The notes: a model not told the origin generated them from the letters alone. DNA of 26,839 bases from Fidelibacterota bacterium UBA7303 (GCA_002471805.1 DKQR01000026.1:1-26839); one strand, 5' to 3'; shown: positions 1 to 8,021, counted from the first letter of the stretch. A program made the numbers and translations.

Positions 1-690
1 AACAGTTGATGATTGATTATCGTTAAAATTCCAGTATCCAATTAGGCCACCTTCATCACCGTCAAGTACATCATTCATAGAAGCTTGAATCTCATTCTCC
101 ATATTTGCCATTTCCCAAAGACGAACTTCATCAATGGAGCCTTTAAATGCATTGTTAGCATCTAGATACTTTCCAATATAAAAATCAGTGGCTATATCTT
201 CCCAGAGTATTGATCCGCCTGCGTCTTCGCCGGAATAGCTGCCCTCTTCCACACCATTTTTAAATATTTTTGCTGTGGCACCATCATATGTACCGGCAAT
301 GTGAGTCCATGTATTTCCATCATATGGAATTTCAATCCCCGGCCATTCCCCAATTGTGGGATACACATCGTTGGCATTATCAGTAATGACAACAAAGCGC
401 CATTTCCCTTCTTTATAGAGAAAAGCAAACCCAGATTCAACGGTAGCACCACTAAGTGTCAAATAACTTATAATACCATTCATGTCGTATGTTGCTGGAT
501 CTTCCGTTGGCTTAACCCATGCTTCCAGTGTCATGCCTGCCGTAGGTTGAAGCTGAGGATCTGATGTCACCGTTACGAAATCTTCGCTCGCACCATCCGA
601 TTGAAAATTAAAACTATTATCCTGCTGTGCAAAAACCATACTGGATGCATGCATACTAAACAGGAAACACAGAATTGTTTTATTGCGCAT
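1..690 (-). CDS. LamG/concanavalin A-like domain secreted protein (C-terminus beyond left edge)
   Basis: The frame is open from an ATG at 690-688 through the left edge, giving 230 visible codons. It begins with a short signal peptide (MRNKTILCFLFSMHASSMVFAQ, cleavage likely after the Ala of FAQ). The rest reads as a LamG/Laminin_G_3 jelly-roll: MTLEAWVKP near residue 53, WTHIAGTYDG near 135, AKIFKNG, then FKGSIDEVRLW near 190 and LIGYWNFND near the edge, which are the usual strand motifs of this fold. Such domains bind carbohydrate or mediate adhesion on the surface. The start lies inside the 3' end of the preceding cohesin-like gene (11-base overlap), so the two are probably translationally coupled. 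The missing C-terminus may carry a T9SS sorting domain like other exported proteins here, but that cannot be seen. Confidence 0.85.
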   Translation of the reverse strand, partial: MRNKTILCFLFSMHASSMVFAQQDNSFNFQSDGASEDFVTVTSDPQLQPTAGMTLEAWVKPTEDPATYDMNGIISYLTLSGATVESGFAFLYKEGKWRFVVITDNANDVYPTIGEWPGIEIPYDGNTWTHIAGTYDGATAKIFKNGVEEGSYSGEDAGGSILWEDIATDFYIGKYLDANNAFKGSIDEVRLWEMANMENEIQASMNDVLDGDEGGLIGYWNFNDNQSSTV

Positions 691-1219
691 CAACCACTGC
701 CTTTCCATAGCTTTCTATTTGCACAGGGATATTTTGCGCATTCACAATCCTGGTGGAATCACCATAGACCAGTTCAGATATTCCAGGGGAAATAACATTA
801 AAAAATATACGAGCCATAGCATCTGTCCCGGATACGTTCTCAACAGTCTGTGTGGGCATAGCAAAAAGAAATACATCCAGCACTCCTTCAGCATCATCCA
901 TAAACAAAAGCGGGTCAGCTTCAATCCGGAATAATGTGTCTGTAATAACTGAATCCACCTGGAGACTGCCCCGGTCGTAAAGAACCTGCAGATGGGCACC
1001 GGCCACATCGGGCAGATCATAGCTGTAAAGTTTCACCGAAAAGGTATCATTGACGTCAATATTGAAACTGGATGGATGAAAGAAAATGGCCGGCGGTGTT
1101 AAACCCAGGTTGAGCGGGTCGCTCAAATTATCCAGCTGATAGTCTGCTTCTTCACAGGCAAACCAGCAAACGGCCAGAGCTACCAGTATGATGCCAATCC
1201 TGTTACGGTATATCGACAC
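680..1219 (-). CDS. Cohesin-like domain lipoprotein
   Basis: This is a 179-residue predicted envelope protein. I chose the GTG at 1219-1217 over the longer ATG at 1258 because AGGAG sits about 9 bases upstream of the GTG, and the shorter form starts directly with a basic, hydrophobic export signal (RNRIGIILVALAVCWFAC) ending at Cys22, a possible but imperfect lipobox. Residues about 40-165 resemble a cohesin fold: FSVKLYSYDLPDVAGAHLQV, LQVDSV, then SGTDAMARIFFNVI and a closing strand around IVNAQNIPVQI. Cohesin-like domains occur widely in exported proteins outside cellulosomes, so a scaffold role should not be assumed. The start overlaps the preceding gene by 17 bases and the stop overlaps the LamG gene by 11, giving a coupled trio. 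The fold assignment is by pattern only. Confidence 0.7.
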   Translation of the reverse strand: MSIYRNRIGIILVALAVCWFACEEADYQLDNLSDPLNLGLTPPAIFFHPSSFNIDVNDTFSVKLYSYDLPDVAGAHLQVLYDRGSLQVDSVITDTLFRIEADPLLFMDDAEGVLDVFLFAMPTQTVENVSGTDAMARIFFNVISPGISELVYGDSTRIVNAQNIPVQIESYGKAVVDAQ

Positions 1220-2810
1220 CCAGATTTGCTCCTGCTGTGACCCAGAACATGTCGCCATGAACTGGACTTTTCATCGAATTTGTTCTTCCAAAGAAGGATA
1301 TATACAAAGGTACTTCAGCATCAATTTTAAACCCGATGTCCATCCCAGTCATAATCCCATTGCCATCTCCAGATCGAGTAAGCCCGAAAAAAATACTTTT
1401 TTCTACGCTTTCTCCGCCGATCCGCAAAAGATTACTGTAATCAATATTCATAATTGTAGCACGGTTGAATCCGCTGATCACATTTTCATTATCATAATTC
1501 TTTTGGTCAAAAGTATAATTCGAGATCTCGTACTGCAGGAATGTGCGGATCGGGCCTAGAGTGAATCCTACAGGTGTCTTTATTTTAAAACCACCGCTAG
1601 TATGGTTCCTGTAATCTTCCAGGGCAGTATTTTTCACAAAAGGTCTCAGCATCATGCCTCGCACACCAAACCCGGAAGCCAGATCCCAAGCGGTCATGCC
1701 GGGTCCCGAACCGCTTTGGCTGCCATCATCATATTCGGTACCAAAAAGGATATTTCCTTCATAAAGCTCTTCAGGACCCACTATGTAGGCATGGATCATA
1801 TTTACAACCCATATCCCCAATCCAAGATTGCGCACATTTCTCATCAGGTTATTGTATCGTTTTGTTTCCCGGGCATAACGAATAATATCGGGCCTGAGCT
1901 CAAGCAGTTCCTTGGGATCAGTTAAATTTTGATAGCTATTATAGGTATTTTGAAATCCTCCCCAGGATTGTTTATAATCGGATTGCCAGATAAACGCAAA
2001 TCCGGCCAGAGTGATTTCCGTGGCTAGAAAACCCATACCCACATATTTGCGCTTGGAGTACATCTGCCCTGTACCGGGGACCACGGTGGAAAGCAGCAAT
2101 GATTTTATTTTGTCCGGTATATCGATATCGGGCAGGCGAAACCGGGATTTATCCTTTTCAACCGCCAGGTCAACAATTTTTGTTGTATCCGCGCCAATAG
2201 ACAATGTATCAGGAATGGGCAATCCGCTAACATCATAGGCCAGTTTTTTCATGCCCAGTAAAAGGCTGTCAGTTATTCCAGTGCTGTTGAATGAGAAATC
2301 ATTCATCAGTGATTCCAGATCAACAGAATAGAGCCTGCCCTTGATCAGGTATTGATTTTCGTCGCTATCCTCAATGGTACCTGCAATGACATAATTGACA
2401 CCAAGTAATTTCCCTCGTTCCACGGCGCAGTCCTTATTCCAGCAATCCCAGTAATCATCTGTTTCAGGGCGGAAGATATTGATACGCTGTGTCAGGCCAC
2501 GATCCTGGACCTCAAAAATATTCAGCCGGCGTACTGTGTTGCGGAATTCCTCGGTCATACGGGCTGTCAGGGGCACAGATATCTCTTTCCCCTCAAACTC
2601 AAAGATTGCGAGACGATTGCCCGTTTCGATGGAAACAGCACTGGTTGTTTGAGACCTATCGCTGTTTTCCTGAACTGTTTCTTCCGGGTCGCTCTTCTTC
2701 TTTTTGTATGTCTTGGGTCTATTTTTCGGGGGCGTGGCCACAATTTGACTGCTGGCCAGCACCGCTATTATCCCATGAACAAGGATTTTAGTTAGCTTAT
2801 GTTGACGCAT
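1203..2810 (-). CDS. CsgG/TolB-N-like + DUF5683 + C-terminal beta-barrel envelope protein
   Basis: This 535-residue exported protein has a signal peptide (1-26), then a Lys/Glu-rich low-complexity linker (30-55). A domain at about 65-195 reads like the CsgG/TolB-N-like family that senses or assembles at the envelope (RLAIFEFEGKEISVPLTARM, FEVQDRG, LLGVNYVIAGTI). It contains two Cys, at 123 and 128, in WDCWNKDC. A DUF5683-type segment at about 235-280 carries STVVPGTGQMYSKRK followed by a hydrophobic stretch. The remainder (about 365-535) alternates short beta strands and ends with VTAGANLGVDIP, suggesting an outer-membrane barrel or beta-rich domain. The ATG at 2810 has GAGGAAG a few bases upstream, the best ribosome site in this block, after a 74-base AT-rich gap that probably holds a promoter. 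Function is unknown; an envelope assembly or structural role is an inference. Confidence 0.75.
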   Translation of the reverse strand: MRQHKLTKILVHGIIAVLASSQIVATPPKNRPKTYKKKKSDPEETVQENSDRSQTTSAVSIETGNRLAIFEFEGKEISVPLTARMTEEFRNTVRRLNIFEVQDRGLTQRINIFRPETDDYWDCWNKDCAVERGKLLGVNYVIAGTIEDSDENQYLIKGRLYSVDLESLMNDFSFNSTGITDSLLLGMKKLAYDVSGLPIPDTLSIGADTTKIVDLAVEKDKSRFRLPDIDIPDKIKSLLLSTVVPGTGQMYSKRKYVGMGFLATEITLAGFAFIWQSDYKQSWGGFQNTYNSYQNLTDPKELLELRPDIIRYARETKRYNNLMRNVRNLGLGIWVVNMIHAYIVGPEELYEGNILFGTEYDDGSQSGSGPGMTAWDLASGFGVRGMMLRPFVKNTALEDYRNHTSGGFKIKTPVGFTLGPIRTFLQYEISNYTFDQKNYDNENVISGFNRATIMNIDYSNLLRIGGESVEKSIFFGLTRSGDGNGIMTGMDIGFKIDAEVPLYISFFGRTNSMKSPVHGDMFWVTAGANLGVDIP

Positions 2811-2884
2811 AGCTTCCTCGGATAGAAAAATTTACGTCAATGAATGACTAAGTCAAATAAGCACAATATATTTTTTATTGGGGT

Positions 2885-3385
2885 TTAAAATTGCCTGAAA
2901 GGGTTATCCCGGAACCATTGATCAATAAATACAGCAGTCTGACCCATGACTGCTTTTTCAATATCCAGCTGGATTTTTTCACTGGTTGATTGACCCAGCA
3001 TTTCCCTTTCATATACTTTATAGGTTCTTAATTTTTTTGTTATCACTGTGTCTTCAAGGGACCGTATATACTCTGATTCCGATATTCCATAGTCATAAAC
3101 AGAATAATTGATCATATAGGAAGAAACCTCTTCCGCCCTGCTGTCAATAGCGTAAATATCCACCACCAGTCGAGGAATCGGAATTTCCTGGTCAACGCTG
3201 ATTTCTGTCTGTGCAAACGACAATTCAATAAAGTTCAGTATTTTTTGCTCCCAGGGTTCATCGGTCAGTCCATCAAGGTTGATACGGATACTCAAATCCC
3301 GGATGCCTTTCAGGTTCCCTTGGTACCATTTAACTTGTGCGGGTAAGAAAGACAAAATCAGCAGGACCAAAAGAGATCTTTTCAT
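2885..3385 (-). CDS. Small secreted protein of unknown function
   Basis: This is a 166-residue protein with an N-terminal signal peptide (MKRSLLVLLILSFLPAQV). The mature part mixes beta strands (LSIRINLDGL, PRLVVDIYAI) with a helical C-terminus (EKIQLDIEKAVMGQTAVFIDQWF). There are no Cys residues after the signal and no motif I recognise. It starts 8 bases after the stop of the candidate selenoprotein, so the two are almost certainly co-transcribed, and it may serve the same envelope process. The intact frame, export signal and operon position support it as a real gene. No function can be assigned. Confidence 0.7.
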   Translation of the reverse strand: MKRSLLVLLILSFLPAQVKWYQGNLKGIRDLSIRINLDGLTDEPWEQKILNFIELSFAQTEISVDQEIPIPRLVVDIYAIDSRAEEVSSYMINYSVYDYGISESEYIRSLEDTVITKKLRTYKVYEREMLGQSTSEKIQLDIEKAVMGQTAVFIDQWFRDNPFRQF

Positions 3386-3393
3386 GGAAAAAA

Positions 3394-5427
3394 TTATTTC
3401 ATTAATATAATTTTCTGAGATTGAACGCCCAGACTGGATTCAAGAGAAATAATATATACGCCGGATGCATATTGACTGGCATACCATGGAATTTCATGGT
3501 ACCCTGGTTGAACCGTTCCCCGCACCAGGGTTTTTACCAGTCGCCCGGTTATGTCAAAAACATTCAAACGCAGGGGTACAATATTTTTATCTCTTACCAT
3601 AAACAAGACCGTGGCGGTAGAGTTAAAGGGGTTCGGATAGGCGGGAAAAAGGATTAATTCTCCTGGAATAAGATTTGTTCCAGCCGTATTCAGGTCTTCT
3701 GCAGACAGTAATATGTCAATTATATACAACATGTACTCTGTATCTATTTCATTATTGGCATAGGCAAGGATCCCCTCCTCATCCACAATGAAATCCCGGG
3801 GATAAGGTGAACCCTGGTTCGGAATATAATAAGCATCATAGATCACACCGCCGAAGCCACCGGGACCGCTGCCTCCGGATTGTTCATCATTCAAAATAGG
3901 GTAGGTAATCCCATTTTCTGCCACAAACTGGTTTATCTGATTCTGGTTCACTGCAGTAATGCCCACAACGACCACACTGTCCTGAGGAAAGGTCTGCCAG
4001 ATGGCTGTCTCAAAGTCCGACAACTCCGGACTGCAAACGGGTCATCCTGGCGCGAAAAAGGCTATGACCACAATTTTTCCCGCATAATCGCTTAAGGTAA
4101 AACTGCCAGATCCATTTGCCACAACGGGCAGCGTAAAATCCGGCGCTTCGACCCCCACAATACCGCCCTCATAATTCCCGACCAGTTGCAGTTCTATTTC
4201 TCCCTCATCGGGGTCATTGGATGAGATCTGTATTACGCCGGATGCATTCTGATTGGAGCGTGTATAGATAATCTGGGTAATAGCAGATCCTCCAGCATCA
4301 ATGTAATCCGGGAAGTTCAAGGCCTGGAAATCATTATGGTTCAAATAAGGGGCACTGATACCCAGGGGAAACTGTCCATTATTCTCGATCAATAATTCGA
4401 AGGTATCGCTCCCACCCACCTCCAGAACCGGGAAAGCAACATCCCAGGAACTAATGTCAATGTCAGCATTTTCTATCTCTCCGAAGGTGAAGGTCTGGAG
4501 GTGCTGCCATTCGGCGGAATAAATCACACTGTCTTTGGCGGCGATAGCCATGGTGCGTTTCCCGGTCATCTTATAACCGACCAGTTCTAATTCTGTTTCG
4601 TTCCATTCTAATATTTTTACATCTTCCCAATCGGAAACAGCCAAGTAGCTGTCGTTCATTCTGGCAATCTTATTGGCCAGACCAGATGTATCAAAACGAT
4701 CTAACAATATTGGATTTTCCCGATCGGATATATCCACAAGTTCCACACCGGCAGACCCCTCTGCAATGTAAAGTAAACTTCCATTCAATTCCAGGTCCTT
4801 CACTGCGCCTACAGTTAAATACTCCGAAATAAGTACGGGATCGGTCAAATTGCTAATATCATAGAATTTGATACCATATTCTCCATCCCCCACGATCAGA
4901 GTTGTACTATCGATCACAATATCCCAGGCATTCATCGTTGGGATCTGGATAGCAAAATCAGGGTTGGCTGGATCATTAAGGTGAAAAAGTCCTACGCCGT
5001 CATCATGTGCCGCAATCGCCAGTACACTATCCCGGGCATCGAGGCCTTCAAAGGATGGGTCCGCGTTTCCCTCCCAGAGCAGTGCCCCTAGATAAACAGG
5101 ATTGCTGGGATCGGAAATATCTAAAATAGCAGAGCCAGGACCCTTCGATCTGGATGTGAAATAGACAAAACTATCCATAGCGCAAACCCAGAATCCTGGA
5201 AGAGCACGGTTGTTCATGGGGACTTCAAAATTAGAAATGTGCTGTGGGGAATCGGGGGCACTGATATCATAGAAATCGTATCCGTCAAGATTGCCAGGAA
5301 TGATCAAAATATTACCTACGATTTCCACATCCATCAACTCCCGGGCAGGAGGGTTAATCCGAGATTCAAGCGTCAGGTTTTTTGCCATACAAAAGACAGG
5401 AATAAAAAGGAATAAATATTTTTGCAT
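3394..5427 (-). CDS. Candidate exported selenoprotein: LVIVD propeller - ASH - UxxC redoxin - T9SS sorting domain
   Basis: I read this as one 677-residue gene with an in-frame TGA at codon 462 decoded as selenocysteine. In order: signal peptide (1-15); LVIVD-type beta-propeller (about 30-315, with repeated units such as YDFYDIS, SAILDISDPSNPVYLG, IKFYDISNLTDPV, VELVDISDRENPILL); ASPM-SPD2-Hydin/Ig-like domain (about 325-420, GVIQISSNDPDEG); AhpC-TSA/TlpA-like redoxin (about 424-575, starting VEAPDFTLP); Por/T9SS C-terminal sorting domain (about 590-677, starting at PNPFN 598-602). The active site reads FFAPG-U-PVC-SPELSDFE, aligning with the W-C-x-x-C-x-x-E-L of TlpA/thioredoxin families, so U462 replaces the first Cys and C465 is the resolving Cys. 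No homologous sequence is lost across the TGA, and a SECIS-like hairpin follows. The alternative is a nonsense mutation or sequencing error (TGC/TGT to TGA) in a CxxC gene. Confidence 0.75.
4007..4041 (-). promoter_or_regulatory. Putative bacterial SECIS stem-loop
   Basis: Immediately after the TGA, the minus strand has AGTCCG (4032-4027), a loop GAGTTGT (4026-4020) and CGGACT (4019-4014), a perfect 6-bp stem. A weaker lower stem GTTT (4038-4035) with AGAC (4010-4007) can form below a small internal loop (GC / TTG). The first loop base is a G, 16 bases downstream of the TGA. Known bacterial SECIS elements have a short apical loop with a G in its first two positions, about 16-37 bases after the UGA, to bind SelB, so both distance and loop fit. 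Folding energy and SelB binding are not computed here. Confidence 0.65.
4042..4044 (-). other. In-frame TGA, predicted selenocysteine codon (Sec462)
   Basis: On the minus strand the codons read GCC TTT TTC GCG CCA GGA TGA CCC GTT TGC AGT. The TGA stands where redoxins have the first active-site Cys, three residues before a retained Cys. The frame stays open with good homology for 461 codons before and 215 codons after. TGA is a normal stop elsewhere in the window (for example at 6981, 14543, 15493, 19521, 20386 and 26546), so the organism has not reassigned TGA in general. Sec decoding would require selA, selB, selC and selD elsewhere in the genome; none are in this window. Confidence 0.72.
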
Positions 5428-5464
5428 TTTATAAGCGGCAGACAGATTCTGAAAAGGTTAAGTC

Positions 5465-6154
5465 TTATTCCTTGACCATGGGTACAAACCGCACGGGTAG
5501 AATTTTCTCCTTTGTAACTGTCCCCTGGTCATCTTTTTCAATGACCCATAAATATTGAACTAAAAATTGCGCCCCCACCGGCAGGATCATTCTTCCGCCA
5601 GGGGCTAACTGATCTATAAGTTCCTGGGGAACCTCCGTCGGAGCGGCGGTGACCATGATCCGTTCAAATGGCGCTTCCTCGGGCCACCCTTTGTATCCGT
5701 CACCAGCCCTGACTGTAATATTTTTATAACTGAGATGGTTCAGAATATTTTTTGCGCCTTCGGCCAGTTCCGGGATAATCTCAATAGTAAACACATGTTT
5801 TGCCAATTCCCCCAATATTGCCGCCTGGTATCCGGAACCTGTGCCAATCTCCAGAATCTTATGTTGGGATGAGACCTGCAATTGCTCAGTCATAAAGGCA
5901 ACAATGTATGGCTGACTGATCGTCTGGCCATGGCCAATGGGCAATGGTCCGTCGGAATAGGCACGGTCCCGATAATTTTCCGGGACAAAATTATGCCGTT
6001 CCACCGAGCGCATCACATCCAGGACAGCATCATCCCTGATACCTCTGCTTTGCAGTTGATTCTTTATCATAACTTTGCGTAAATGATCAAAATTGGGATC
6101 ATTTTGAGTACAGGAAATAGAAAAAAGAAGAAAAAATAATACAGTCCATTTCAT
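5465..6154 (-). CDS. pcm: Protein-L-isoaspartate O-methyltransferase with export signal
   Basis: This 229-residue protein repairs isoaspartyl residues by SAM-dependent carboxyl methylation. Family marks: FVPENYRDRAYSDGPLPIG and GHGQTISQPYIVAFM (75-88), SAM motif I LEIGTGSGYQ (101-110), the acidic end of strand 2 (TIEIIPEL), and GGRMILPVG near the C-terminus. Unlike the cytosolic E. coli enzyme, it begins with a hydrophobic segment ending in Cys (KWTVLFFLLFSISC, Cys15) followed by a polar stretch, so it looks exported and possibly lipid-anchored; the lipobox (SISC) is not ideal. It lies 37 bases upstream of the candidate selenoprotein, likely in the same transcript, which fits a block devoted to repair or redox care of envelope proteins. 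Source of SAM in the periplasm is an open problem for this reading. Confidence 0.9.
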   Translation of the reverse strand: MKWTVLFFLLFSISCTQNDPNFDHLRKVMIKNQLQSRGIRDDAVLDVMRSVERHNFVPENYRDRAYSDGPLPIGHGQTISQPYIVAFMTEQLQVSSQHKILEIGTGSGYQAAILGELAKHVFTIEIIPELAEGAKNILNHLSYKNITVRAGDGYKGWPEEAPFERIMVTAAPTEVPQELIDQLAPGGRMILPVGAQFLVQYLWVIEKDDQGTVTKEKILPVRFVPMVKE

Positions 6155-6225
6155 TGCCTGAAATTACAATGAAAAAAAGATATGGTTTACAGTGGCAGAG
6201 GGATCCTGAAATGTAAAATTGTCAA

Positions 6226-6894
6226 TTAAAATTGGACATTTAAACTCAGACCAAATCCTCCGGCTAACGGTTCCATTTTAGGCTTAATTGAAAACTGTAG
6301 CTTCTGACCGTATTTATAGCGCACACGATCCCGCTTTTCCTCGATTTTTTGGAAACCCCATAGTCGATCATAAACAAAATCGCCCACAAGTATAAGTACC
6401 CCAAGGGCTATTAAACCCCCGCCGCCGCCCTTAGGTTCTTTTCTGACCTCCTTAAGATCATAGTGCAACACATCTCCTTCCATACTAACAGGAATTTTTT
6501 CAAACCATTTTTCATTATCCTGTCCTTCATTATGGATTACATAATTATCTCTCAGATTACCAGTAGTATCCGGCCAGATTTTTTCTTCTTCTGAACCAGC
6601 CCCTGCAATTATGCAGGCTAAGCCACCCAGACCAATGTAAAACAGCTGCTTGGCTTTTTTCTTTTCACCGGCATAATAGTGTGTTATACCTGGAACTGGA
6701 ATGGATGACCAAGCAATGGCCAGCGACATGCGACGATTCATATCCTGGTATTCTTCAAAGGTCATTTCAGCAGGTATTGGGTACAGTGGCGTCTCAGATA
6801 AAACTTCGTGATTATCCCTGTCAATATTCTTTTGACCATAAAGATGGAAGTTGAGGGCTATAACGACCAGCATTATAGCTACAAACAATTTCAT
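6226..6894 (-). CDS. DUF5683-like small membrane protein
   Basis: This encodes 222 residues from the ATG at 6894-6892. An ATG 13 codons upstream exists, but the chosen start places the signal segment MKLFVAIMLVVIALNFHLYG at the N-terminus. Around 60-100 it has IAWSSIPVPGITHYYAGEKK followed by the hydrophobic QLFYIGLGGLACIIAGAG. A second hydrophobic stretch, GGLIALGVLILVGDFVYD, lies at about 160-178 after a run of five Gly. The P-G-x-x-H-Y-x-G-x-K-K pattern before a membrane segment resembles DUF5683, also seen in the 535-residue protein at 1203-2810. The end (FGLSLNVQF) is a typical final beta strand with terminal Phe of outer-membrane proteins. It is preceded by an 86-base AT-rich gap that may hold a promoter. 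Function unknown. Confidence 0.65.
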   Translation of the reverse strand: MKLFVAIMLVVIALNFHLYGQKNIDRDNHEVLSETPLYPIPAEMTFEEYQDMNRRMSLAIAWSSIPVPGITHYYAGEKKKAKQLFYIGLGGLACIIAGAGSEEEKIWPDTTGNLRDNYVIHNEGQDNEKWFEKIPVSMEGDVLHYDLKEVRKEPKGGGGGLIALGVLILVGDFVYDRLWGFQKIEEKRDRVRYKYGQKLQFSIKPKMEPLAGGFGLSLNVQF

Positions 6895-6980
6895 GACAGG
6901 CCTACCGTACTGATGGACTGAATATAAAAGCAATATAGAATATGGATTTTGATTATTTCTTGTTTCACCCTACATCAATT

Positions 6981-8012
6981 TCATTCATCCATGACTCTTC
7001 GAAAAATCTCAATTGTTTTAAAAACATCTTTTTCCTCTATTCCGGCATGGGTGACCAGTCTAAATCTTTTCGGGCTGAGTTCAAAGAACTGGATGCCATT
7101 TTTTTCCATCACTGAAACGAGTTCTTGTCCAGTAATATTTTCACGCTCCAGTAAAAAATACACAATGTTCGTGGGCACAAATTCCGGGTTGCAATGCAAA
7201 CCATCTACGCTGGAAAGACCATCTGCCAAGACCTTCGCATGTTGATGGTCCAACGCTAATTGGTCAACCATAGTCTCTAACGCTTCAATACCTGCCGCTG
7301 CTAGGATACCTGCCTGCCGCATTCCGCCCCCTAAGACCTTCCTTAGGCGTTTTACCTTATAAATAAAATCAGTATTCCCGCATACAAGGGAACCTACCGG
7401 CGCAGACAGCCCTTTCGATAAGCAAAACGTGGTTGAATCTACCGGTCCACAAAGCTCTTCGACGGCGATTCCCAGCGCTACTGCGGCATTGAAAAGCCTT
7501 GCCCCATCCACATGCAGCTTAAGTGCATTCTCGTCAGCAATAGATCTTACAGAGTGTAGGTAATCCAGGTGCAGGGGAAAACCAAAGCAGCGATTATGTG
7601 TATTCTCAAGACAGATCAGACGGGTTCTAGGGAAGTGTACATTTTCTGTACGAATCGCATTCCTGATATCATCCAGAGCAAGGGTACCATCATCCTGGTT
7701 CTTTAACTGGTGGGAATGAATACCGCCTAAAGAAGATATTCCGCCTGCTTCGTATAGAAAAGTGTGAGCCTGGTCACCTAAGATAACTTCATCACCCCGC
7801 TCACAGTGTGCCAAGACAGCAGTAAGGTTTGCCATGGTGCCGCTTGGTACGAACAGGGCAGCTTCCTTGCCAGTAATTTCACATGATATTTTTTCTAATT
7901 CGTGGATGGTGGGATCTTCATCCAGAACATCATCACCCAGTTTTGCATTGGTAATTGCATGCATCATACCCTCTGTTGGGAGGGTAATAGTATCACTACG
8001 AAGATCTATCAA
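6981..8012 (-). CDS. ltaE: Low-specificity L-threonine aldolase
   Basis: This 343-residue PLP enzyme (fold type I) cleaves L-threonine or L-allo-threonine to glycine and acetaldehyde. The start MIDLRSDTITLPT is the family signature. His84 (ILGDQAHTFLYE) is the expected catalytic His stacked on PLP, HVDGARLFNA (167-176) holds the Asp and Arg that bind the cofactor, and Lys200 in FCLSKGLSAPVGS is the Schiff-base Lys, followed by RKVLGGGMRQAG. Length is normal. It follows the Rieske gene by 9 bases. In context it could supply glycine from threonine, or cleave other beta-hydroxy amino acids handled by the dehydratase/cyclodeaminase/aminotransferase genes upstream (inference). Confidence 0.93.
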   Translation of the reverse strand: MIDLRSDTITLPTEGMMHAITNAKLGDDVLDEDPTIHELEKISCEITGKEAALFVPSGTMANLTAVLAHCERGDEVILGDQAHTFLYEAGGISSLGGIHSHQLKNQDDGTLALDDIRNAIRTENVHFPRTRLICLENTHNRCFGFPLHLDYLHSVRSIADENALKLHVDGARLFNAAVALGIAVEELCGPVDSTTFCLSKGLSAPVGSLVCGNTDFIYKVKRLRKVLGGGMRQAGILAAAGIEALETMVDQLALDHQHAKVLADGLSSVDGLHCNPEFVPTNIVYFLLERENITGQELVSVMEKNGIQFFELSPKRFRLVTHAGIEEKDVFKTIEIFRRVMDE

Positions 8013-8021
8013 TAGAATTAT

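Noticed and set aside
1220..1258. Longer ATG start of the cohesin-like gene
   Set aside because: It would add 13 residues before the signal segment; the GTG at 1219 has a better-placed AGGAG and puts the signal at the N-terminus.
2811..2884. Sigma-type promoter boxes in the AT-rich gap before the CsgG-like gene
   Set aside because: A promoter is likely here, but no -35/-10 or Bacteroidetes-type -33/-7 pair stands out well enough to place it.
3394..4023. A separate 209-residue gene starting with TTG at 4023
   Set aside because: It begins in the middle of a redoxin domain, has no export signal although it carries a T9SS sorting domain, and is in frame with the preceding 461 codons across a TGA at the active-site Cys. 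One gene with Sec explains it better.
4042..4044. Genome-wide reassignment of TGA to a standard amino acid
   Set aside because: TGA ends several genes in exactly the expected place (6981, 14543, 15493, 19521, 20386, 26546), often in ATGA junctions.
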